The notes under the pieces are model-generated. The model had not been told where the DNA came from. It ran no database searches and saw only the letters and a list, made by a program, of their open reading frames with translations. This document shows positions 5,578 to 10,454 of a stretch of DNA of 10,454 bases, piece after piece. Position 1 is the first letter of the stretch. Each line of letters begins with the position of its first letter. A program made the position numbers and the translations under genes. Location of the stretch: NCBI GenBank assembly GCA_030539985.1, contig JAUNXD010000042.1, forward strand, positions 1 to 10,454, given 5' to 3'. This stretch comes from Methanobrevibacter sp. GTDB lineage: Archaea; Methanobacteriota; Methanobacteria; Methanobacteriales; Methanobacteriaceae.

Positions 5578-5591
5578 TTAAACCACCTTTT
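5578..5591 (-). promoter_or_regulatory. Strong Shine-Dalgarno that fixes the ATT start of pyrB
   Basis: The 14-nt gap between the hisG stop and the pyrB frame contains AAGGTGG (5589-5583 on the minus strand), a good match to the archaeal anti-16S consensus. Five bases separate it from ATT at 5577, a standard distance. The TAA at 5580-5578 is in the pyrB frame and rules out any start further upstream. No other initiator codon lies within reach. Confidence 0.75.
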
Positions 5592-6452
5592 CTATATTAT
5601 TCTTTCAATCGGTACAACCAAAATGTCACGGGCACCGGCATTTCTCAAATCATTGACAAGCTCAAACACCTGTTTTTCATCAATAACTGCCTGTACGGCC
5701 ACTGTTTCTTTTTTGGATAATACTTCAGATATTGTCAGACCACCCATTGATGGCATTACCTGCTTTACATTATCCAAATCGGTACTGTCAACATTCATCA
5801 TGATTAGCTTTTTCCTGTTTGCATCAAGCACACCTTTAATGCTAGTGCTTACAGCTTCAACCAATTCTTTTTTCTCTTTTAAGCTTTCAGGATTAGCAAT
5901 GAGTTTAATGGTACTGTCCAAAATGATATCGATAATCTCAAGATGATTCATTTTAAGTGTTGTACCTGTACTTGTCAGGTCTGTTATCAAATCGGCAATG
6001 CCGATGAATGGGGCAGCTTCAGTAGATCCGCTTAATTTAACGATTTTAAGATTCAGTCCTTTTTCCTGCAAATATTTCTTTGTCAAAACAGGAAATTCCG
6101 TTGCCACTTTCATGTCTTCTGTGATATCGAATAGTGAATTAATGTTTGACTCTTCAGGGGCGGCCAAAACCAGTTTTGTCGCTCCGAACCTTAAGTCAAG
6201 CAGTTCACTGACTTCAGCTTCATTTTCTTTAATTAAATCAACACCAGTTATTCCCATATCCGCCACTCCGTCATTTACAAATTCCGGAATATCTGATGCT
6301 CTTGCAAACATCACTTCAATATTTTCGTTAAATGTCTTAGAAATTAATTTACGATTGTTTTTATCGATTAATCCCAATCCTGCCTTTTCTAAGATGTTAA
6401 TTGATGGTTCACTAATTCTTCCCTTGGAAGGAACAGCAATTTTTATTTTCAT
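5592..6452 (-). CDS. hisG: ATP phosphoribosyltransferase, long form (HisG)
   Basis: HisG joins ATP and PRPP to phosphoribosyl-ATP, the first and feedback-controlled step of histidine synthesis. The 286-residue length is that of the long, HisZ-independent form. Visible motifs are KIAVPSKGRI (4-12), ASDIPEFVNDGVADMGITG (52-70), the GSTEAAP segment (142-148) and the PRPP-binding loop DLITDLTSTGTTL (154-166). The C-terminal ACT-like regulatory domain (about 213-286) includes MPSMGGLTISEV and AGARDILVVPIERII, so histidine inhibition is expected. The ATG at 6452 is preceded by a weak GAGAGAT. It is the first gene of a probable two-gene hisG-pyrB unit, linking histidine and pyrimidine synthesis, both of which draw on PRPP. 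Other his genes are not adjacent. Confidence 0.96.
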   Translation of the reverse strand: MKIKIAVPSKGRISEPSINILEKAGLGLIDKNNRKLISKTFNENIEVMFARASDIPEFVNDGVADMGITGVDLIKENEAEVSELLDLRFGATKLVLAAPEESNINSLFDITEDMKVATEFPVLTKKYLQEKGLNLKIVKLSGSTEAAPFIGIADLITDLTSTGTTLKMNHLEIIDIILDSTIKLIANPESLKEKKELVEAVSTSIKGVLDANRKKLIMMNVDSTDLDNVKQVMPSMGGLTISEVLSKKETVAVQAVIDEKQVFELVNDLRNAGARDILVVPIERII

Positions 6453-6696
6453 TATAATCTCTCATTTTTTTATCTTTTATAATATTTTTTTGATAATGTT
6501 ATTAATAATGTTTTTTGATATAATAATAAATATCACTACTTTTATTTTTTTGAATTTTTAAATTTTCATAACTCATTTTTAAATTATGGCATATTTTAGC
6601 AAAATATTTAAATATTAAGATATCTTATATCTTATTTAACTTATTATTTAATTTATTCAATAATAAGTTTTAACAGAATTATGTGAGGTGAAAAAC
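6453..6696. promoter_or_regulatory. Divergent promoter region between hisG and the histone gene
   Basis: The 244 bases hold no gene and are extremely AT-rich. On the histone side, TTTAAATA (6607-6614) within the 14-bp palindrome AATATTTAAATATT (6603-6616) is the best TATA box, preceded by an A-rich BRE-like GCAAAA. It predicts transcription starting near 6637. A 12-bp palindrome TAAGATATCTTA (6616-6627) and a 10-bp inverted repeat (6638-6669) follow. On the hisG side, TTTATTATTATATC-like sequence on the minus strand around 6517-6532 is a possible TATA, but several alternatives exist. The strong Shine-Dalgarno GAGGTGA (6685-6691) decides the histone ATG at 6697 over an in-frame GTG at 6688. 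Confidence 0.5.
6638..6669 (+). repeat. Perfect 10-bp inverted repeat before the histone gene
   Basis: AACTTATTAT (6638-6647) and ATAATAAGTT (6660-6669) are exact reverse complements separated by 12 bases. The 3' arm ends 27 nt before the histone ATG. If transcription starts near 6637, as the TTTAAATA box suggests, the hairpin would form the very 5' end of the histone mRNA. Alternatively it is an operator dyad over the start site. Confidence 0.5.
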
Positions 6697-6903
6697 ATGT
6701 CTGAAATACCAAAAGCTCCTATCGCAAGAATCATCAAAGAATCTGGTGCAGAAAGAGTTAGTGAAGATGCAAAAGCTGCATTAGCTGACTACTTAGAAGA
6801 AGTAGCTCGTGATGTTGCTAAAGAAGCTAACAACGTTGCTAAAATCGCAAAACGTAAAACTGTTAAAGCAGATGATATTAAATTAGCTATCAAAAACTTA
6901 TAA
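6697..6903 (+). CDS. Archaeal histone (HMf/HMt type)
   Basis: The 68-residue product is a single histone fold that dimerises and wraps DNA. It begins MSEIPKAPIARIIKESGAER, with the conserved PIARIIK first helix. A long middle helix (KAALADYLEEVARDVAKEAN) and the RKTVKADDIKLAIKNL end contain the second DNA-binding loop and last helix. There are no tails, as in Methanobacteriales histones. The start at 6697 is chosen because GAGGTGA (6685-6691) sits 5 nt upstream; starting at GTG 6688 would place the Shine-Dalgarno inside the gene. Repeated GCT, GAA and AAA codons suggest high expression. A T-rich terminator follows, and the stop codon overlaps the probable TATA box of the next gene. High confidence in family; the particular paralogue cannot be named. 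Confidence 0.96.
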   Translation: MSEIPKAPIARIIKESGAERVSEDAKAALADYLEEVARDVAKEANNVAKIAKRKTVKADDIKLAIKNL

Positions 6904-6906
6904 ATA
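6898..6906 (+). promoter_or_regulatory. TATA box for the deaminase gene overlapping the histone stop codon
   Basis: TTATAAATA spans the last histone codon, the TAA stop (6901-6903) and three bases beyond, preceded by an A-rich BRE-like CAAAAAC. The normal 25-nt spacing predicts transcription starting near 6927-6930, about 20 nt before the deaminase ATG at 6948 and just before its Shine-Dalgarno AAGGTG (6937-6942). The deaminase can therefore be transcribed independently of the histone. Confidence 0.5.
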
Positions 6907-6910
6907 GTTT

Positions 6911-6936
6911 TTAGCTAACTTTTTTTATTTTTTTTT
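6911..6936 (+). terminator. T-rich terminator after the histone gene
   Basis: Two T-runs, seven at 6920-6926 and nine at 6928-6936, are separated by one A and preceded by the small palindrome TTAGCTAA (6911-6918). This is a typical archaeal U-tract terminator for the histone transcript. It abuts the Shine-Dalgarno of the deaminase, so terminator and downstream leader share the same 30 bases. Confidence 0.65.
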
Positions 6937-6947
6937 AAGGTGTTATT

Positions 6948-8249
6948 ATGGATAATACTATTTTGATTAAGAACGCATTTATTTTAGACCCTAATAATTT
7001 TGAAAACAAAAAACAATCTTTATTGATTAAGAACGATTTAATTGAAGAAATTTCCGATGAAATTAATGAGGAAAATGTCGATAAAATCATCGATGCAACC
7101 GGAAAAATTCTACTTCCGGGATTAATTAATACTCACACTCATTTATCAATGACTTTATTTAGAGGCCTGGCAGACGATTTGAGTTTGGACAGTTGGCTAA
7201 ATGATCACATTTGGCCAATGGAAGCAAATCTTAACGGCGAATACTGCTACATTGGGGCTCTTTTGGGAGCAGTTGAACTCATCAAGTCAGGAACCACAAC
7301 CTTTTCCGACATGTACTTTTACATGGAGGATGTTGCACGTGCGGTTGAAGATTCCGGAATCAGGGCGGTCCTGTCATATGGAATGATAGACTTTGGCGAT
7401 GGCGAAAAAAGGGAAGCCGAAATTGAAGAAAACCTGGCTTTATATAATGCATGCAATGGAAAGGCAGACGGACGAATCAAAGTGTTTTTAGGCCCGCATT
7501 CACCATATACCGCATCTGAAGAATTGCTAATCAGAGTTCGGGAATTGGCCGATGAATATAACATGGGAATTCATATACACGTTTCCGAAACCCAAAAGGA
7601 AATCAATGACATTTCAGATGAAAAAGGTCTAAGACCATTTGAATATCTGGAAAAAATAGGATTATTAGGTCCTGACGTTGTTGCAGCACATTGCGTATGG
7701 TTAAGCGATGAAGAAATCGAAATTATCAAAAAGCATGGTGTAAAGGTTTCACACAATCCGTGCAGTAACATGAAACTTGCATCAGGTATCAGTCCTGTTT
7801 CCAAACTGATTGAAAACGATATTTGCGTTTCCATCGGAACAGATGGCGCTTCTTCAAACAATAACTTGGATTTGATTGAAGAGTTAAAGACTGCAAGTCT
7901 CCTTCAGAAGGTTTCAACCCTTGATCCTAAGGTATTGAACTCCGATGAAGCTATTGAAATGGCAACAATTAAAGGTGCTGAGGCTTTAGGTTTGGCTGAT
8001 GAAATCGGTTCCATTGAAGTGGGCAAAAAGGCCGATATTATTTTAATCGATACAAACTCAGCCAACATGGTTCCGGACAGCTCATCCCTATCATCCAATG
8101 TGATTTATTCCGCAAACGGTTCAAATGTAGATACCACCATCTGCAACGGTAAGATTTTAATGGAAAATAAGAAATTGACCGTATTGGATGAGGATGAAAT
8201 CTATGCAAAGGCAAGACAGGCAATAAAAGAATTAAAAGAAGCTATCTAG
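6948..8249 (+). CDS. dadD: Amidohydrolase: 5'-deoxyadenosine / S-adenosylhomocysteine / methylthioadenosine deaminase
   Basis: Enzymes of this family deaminate adenosine-type nucleosides. In methanogens the characterised member deaminates 5'-deoxyadenosine, SAH and MTA, recycling by-products of radical-SAM and methyltransferase reactions. The 433-residue length is normal. Metal and active-site motifs are intact: PGLINTHTHLSM with H63 and H65, the W-rich WLNDHIWPMEA, GPHSPYTAS (182-190), HIHVSET with H211, AAHCVWL with H248, SHNPCSNMKLASG (268-280) and GTDGASSNN with D299. The C-terminal VGKKADIILID returns to the beta-sandwich composite domain. The ATG at 6948 follows AAGGTG (6937-6942). The gene has its own probable TATA box and ends with an 8-nt overlap against the tfrA stop. 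The dadD name is by family and lineage; substrate preference cannot be read from the sequence. Confidence 0.9.
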   Translation: MDNTILIKNAFILDPNNFENKKQSLLIKNDLIEEISDEINEENVDKIIDATGKILLPGLINTHTHLSMTLFRGLADDLSLDSWLNDHIWPMEANLNGEYCYIGALLGAVELIKSGTTTFSDMYFYMEDVARAVEDSGIRAVLSYGMIDFGDGEKREAEIEENLALYNACNGKADGRIKVFLGPHSPYTASEELLIRVRELADEYNMGIHIHVSETQKEINDISDEKGLRPFEYLEKIGLLGPDVVAAHCVWLSDEEIEIIKKHGVKVSHNPCSNMKLASGISPVSKLIENDICVSIGTDGASSNNNLDLIEELKTASLLQKVSTLDPKVLNSDEAIEMATIKGAEALGLADEIGSIEVGKKADIILIDTNSANMVPDSSSLSSNVIYSANGSNVDTTICNGKILMENKKLTVLDEDEIYAKARQAIKELKEAI

Positions 8250-9885
8250 CTTCAAATTTAATTTCTTTTTTATTAATTACTATACTCTTTTTCCAATCGT
8301 CAATGCTTTCAGGAAAATCGCTTCTAAAGTGTGCTCCACGGCTTTCCCTACGAAGTATTGCTGATTTCACGATTAAAATACAAATTTCAACCATATTTAT
8401 TACTTCAAGAGCTGTAACTAATTCAGTATTATATTGTTTTGTGTCCTTAACGTCAAGGTTATCAAGATCCTTTTGCATTTCCAGAAGCTGTGATAATGCT
8501 TCGTTTAATGTTTTTTCTTCCCTGACGATAGCAACCTTTTCCCACATTAGCTTTTTGATGTTGTTTTTAAATTCCTGCGGTTTTATTGTACCTTTTTTTA
8601 TTAATGAATCAATTCTTAGAGCTTCCTGATTGACCTGTTCTTTATTTGTTTTAATTTCTCCATTTTCACAGGCCTCAGATGCGCTTACACCGGCAATTTT
8701 ACCGAACACCTGCGTATCTGCAAGAGCGTTACCGCCCAAACGGTTTGCTCCATGAACTCCTCCACAAACTTCTCCGGCTCCAAAGAGGTTTTTAACTGAA
8801 GTTGATGCATCAGTACTGATTTTAAGACCGCCCATGAAGTGATGAGCTGTTGGTGCCACCTCTATTGGTCCATGCTTTATGTCAACGCCAACGTTTTCAA
8901 ACTGTAGAACCATTGTTTCAAGCTTTTCATCAATGTAGTCGTCATCAAGATGTGAAATGTCAAGGTATACTCCACCGTTTTCGGTTCCCCTGCCTTCAAT
9001 GATTTCTTGATATATTGAGCGGGCAACAACATCACGTGTGGCCAGTTCCATCTTTTCGGGAGCGTATCTGCTCATGAACCTTTCGCCTTCACTGTTTATT
9101 AGCTTTCCGCCTTCGGCCCTTACGGCTTCAGTTACCAGAACTCCCTTTTTGGATTCGGGTGCCACCATTCCTGTCGGGTGGAACTGTACCTGTTCCATAT
9201 CCACAAGGTCAGCACCGGCTCTGTATGATATTGCATAACCGTCTCCGTTCTTTTGGAAGGTATTGGATGTTACAGGGTATAATTGTCCGGCTCCTCCACT
9301 TGCCAGGATGGTTGCCTTTGCCTTGAAGTAAATTAGGCTTGAATCCTTTAGGTTCAATCCGGTTGCACCGATAACCTGATTGTCATCGGTAACTAGGGAA
9401 GTTATCATCACTTCTTCAATGCATTCAATATCTCTTTTGATGATTTCTTCTTTAAGAGCATTTAAAAGCTCTGCACCTGTTCTGTCTCCTTGATAACAGG
9501 TTCTTCTGTATGTCTGACCTCCAAATGGCCTTTGGTCAATTTCACCTGATTCCTGCCTGTCGAACAGTGCACCATAGTTTTCCAAATCAATCAGTCTTTT
9601 TGGTGATTCGCTGACAAGTATTTCAACAAGTTTTTTATCATTTAAATAGCTTCCGCCTTTTAGAGTGTCATGTATATGTGCATCTATTGAATCATCCTTA
9701 TCTACAGTCTTGAACACTGCATTGTATCCTCCTTCTGCCATTCCGGTACAGCCTGACCTAAATGACAGTCCTTTTGATACTATTGTTGCTTTCAGCCCAG
9801 CATTGTCGACTTCAATAGCGGCTCTTGAACCTGCTCCACCAGATCCAATGATTAACACATCTGTTTGGATAGTTTTTATTTCCAT
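8242..9885 (-). CDS. tfrA: Fumarate reductase (CoM/CoB) flavoprotein subunit TfrA
   Basis: TfrA with iron-sulfur subunit TfrB reduces fumarate to succinate using CoM-SH and CoB-SH, for the incomplete reductive citric acid branch in Methanobacteriales. The 547-residue protein has an FAD-binding Rossmann motif DVLIIGSGGAGSRAAIE (9-25), SGCTGMAEGGYNAVF (44-58), ASGGAGQLYPVTSNT (195-209), active-site QFHPTG (234-239), the RAEGGKLIN loop (256-264), TAHHFMGGLKI (346-356) and GANRLGGNAL (379-388). The C-terminal domain ends RRESRGAHFRSDFP (512-525). The histidine that covalently holds FAD in bacterial FrdA/SdhA (SHTV motif) is replaced by SGCTG, so FAD should be non-covalent. L-aspartate oxidase is related, but the C-terminal domain and lineage favour TfrA. 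The ATG at 9885 follows AGGGTAAT. TfrB is not adjacent. Confidence 0.87.
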   Translation of the reverse strand: MEIKTIQTDVLIIGSGGAGSRAAIEVDNAGLKATIVSKGLSFRSGCTGMAEGGYNAVFKTVDKDDSIDAHIHDTLKGGSYLNDKKLVEILVSESPKRLIDLENYGALFDRQESGEIDQRPFGGQTYRRTCYQGDRTGAELLNALKEEIIKRDIECIEEVMITSLVTDDNQVIGATGLNLKDSSLIYFKAKATILASGGAGQLYPVTSNTFQKNGDGYAISYRAGADLVDMEQVQFHPTGMVAPESKKGVLVTEAVRAEGGKLINSEGERFMSRYAPEKMELATRDVVARSIYQEIIEGRGTENGGVYLDISHLDDDYIDEKLETMVLQFENVGVDIKHGPIEVAPTAHHFMGGLKISTDASTSVKNLFGAGEVCGGVHGANRLGGNALADTQVFGKIAGVSASEACENGEIKTNKEQVNQEALRIDSLIKKGTIKPQEFKNNIKKLMWEKVAIVREEKTLNEALSQLLEMQKDLDNLDVKDTKQYNTELVTALEVINMVEICILIVKSAILRRESRGAHFRSDFPESIDDWKKSIVINKKEIKFEAR

Positions 9886-10116
9886 TTCTATTACCCTGTA
9901 AAAATTTATATTATTATTTTTGATTTTGATTGTTAATAAGTTTATTATATTCTCATTTAAATATTGTTTTTAAGTCGTTATATTGCTTTAAACGATAAGA
10001 GAAATCTTAAATATTTTATTAAAGATATATAATTTTGAATTTTTTAAAAATAAAATCGTGAGATTAAATTTATATATCAAAAATTGCAATTATTATAATT
10101 ATAGGAGATGTTTTTA
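9886..10116. promoter_or_regulatory. Divergent promoter region between tfrA and the small hypothetical gene
   Basis: No gene is visible in these 231 AT-rich bases. On the plus strand TTTATATAT (10069-10077), preceded by GATTAAA, is a strong TATA box. It predicts a start near 10099, giving a very short leader that begins with the Shine-Dalgarno GGAGATG (10104-10110). On the minus strand several TATA-like stretches could serve tfrA; GAATATAATAAA around 9941-9952 would put the start near 9920. I see no convincing hairpin, riboswitch or small RNA. Confidence 0.45.
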
Positions 10117-10422
10117 ATGGAATTTAGAAGAGATTTAAAATATTCCTTGCGTGAAGATAAATTAAAAGATTTTTATCATGATTTAATTATTTTAGATGAT
10201 TGGATTCCATTTGTCATCACTTCCAATTTGCCTAATGAAGTCTTTTTTGAATTGGGAAAACATGTAAAGAATAAGAAAATATATTCAGATAGATTATTAA
10301 AGCATAAAATTGAAAATGGACGATCAGGGTTAAGTTTAGATGAAGTTTTAGAAAGTGAGATAAGTGTTTTTCTAGAAAAATACCCTAATTTGAACCTTTA
10401 TTTTCAATTAACGAATAATTAA
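10117..10422 (+). CDS. Hypothetical protein, 101 residues
   Basis: I do not recognise this protein. It begins MEFRRDLKYSLREDKLKDFY, is rich in Lys, Glu, Leu, Asp and Asn, and has no membrane segment, signal peptide, cysteine pairs or obvious catalytic motif. The middle (DDWIPFVITSNLPNEVFFEL) suggests a mixed alpha/beta core. A helical, charged C-terminal half contains SGLSLDEVLESEISVFLEKY. The ATG at 10117 is preferred over the in-frame ATG at 10108, because GGAGATG (10104-10110), 6 nt upstream, is the better Shine-Dalgarno and would contain the earlier ATG. A TATA box at 10069-10077 fits as a promoter. The combination of promoter, ribosome site and intact frame makes expression likely. It could be a lineage-restricted methanogen protein. 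Confidence 0.75.
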   Translation: MEFRRDLKYSLREDKLKDFYHDLIILDDWIPFVITSNLPNEVFFELGKHVKNKKIYSDRLLKHKIENGRSGLSLDEVLESEISVFLEKYPNLNLYFQLTNN

Positions 10423-10454
10423 ATCAACTGTAAGATGACAAATATCTAAAGTAA

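Noticed and set aside
5039..5581. 180-codon plus-strand open frame opposite pyrB
   Set aside because: It lies wholly antisense to well-conserved pyrB, is Ser-rich as mirror frames typically are, and has no ribosome site.
5998..6561. 187-codon plus-strand open frame opposite hisG
   Set aside because: It is antisense to hisG and its end is translated AT-rich intergenic sequence (long Ile/Phe/Leu runs). No family features.
8242..9885. L-aspartate oxidase (NadB)
   Set aside because: The fold and motifs are shared, but the long C-terminal domain ending RRESRGAHFRSDFP and the methanogen context fit TfrA better; residual doubt is reflected in the confidence.

Overview
The window looks like core chromosome of a Methanobacteriales methanogen, most likely Methanobrevibacter or a close relative. 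The evidence is an AT-rich genome, TATA-type archaeal promoters, Shine-Dalgarno sites of the GGAGGTGAT type, an archaeal histone, an Orc1/Cdc6 initiator with its origin repeats, anaerobic-pathway cobalamin genes (CbiB, CbiG) and a TfrA-type fumarate reductase flavoprotein. I see no insertion sequence, prophage, CRISPR array, tRNA or rRNA.

Layout. Positions 3-224 (+) hold the end of a UPF0147 protein. Positions 251-2258 (-) hold the cobalamin pair cbiB-cbiG, joined by a 4-nt ATGA overlap. cbiG is broken into two frames at an exact A AAA AAG heptamer followed by a potential stem. A divergent TATA region leads to a DUF2299-like gene (2361-2843, +). Positions 2844-3488 hold no gene. This stretch is the probable replication origin: repeats of TTACACTTGAAAT in both orientations, two with adjacent G-runs, around AT-rich DNA and directly upstream of orc1/cdc6 (3489-4658, +).

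The orc1/cdc6 stop overlaps the stop of convergent pyrB by 8 nt. pyrB (4651-5577, -) follows hisG (5592-6452, -) by 14 nt. It has no ATG, GTG or TTG start that would preserve its conserved N-terminus, and appears to start at ATT behind a strong Shine-Dalgarno site. A divergent AT-rich promoter region with perfect inverted repeats separates hisG from a histone gene (6697-6903, +). Next is a 5'-deoxyadenosine/SAH-type deaminase (6948-8249, +), whose probable TATA box overlaps the histone stop codon. Its stop overlaps that of convergent tfrA (8242-9885, -) by 8 nt. The window ends with an unrecognised 101-residue protein (10117-10422, +).

The genes are mostly housekeeping: replication initiation, chromatin, pyrimidine and histidine entry steps, nucleoside salvage, cobamide synthesis and succinate formation. 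I did not find a new multi-gene system. The most interesting items are the origin architecture, the cbiG frameshift site, the ATT start of pyrB and the tight 3' packing of convergent genes.
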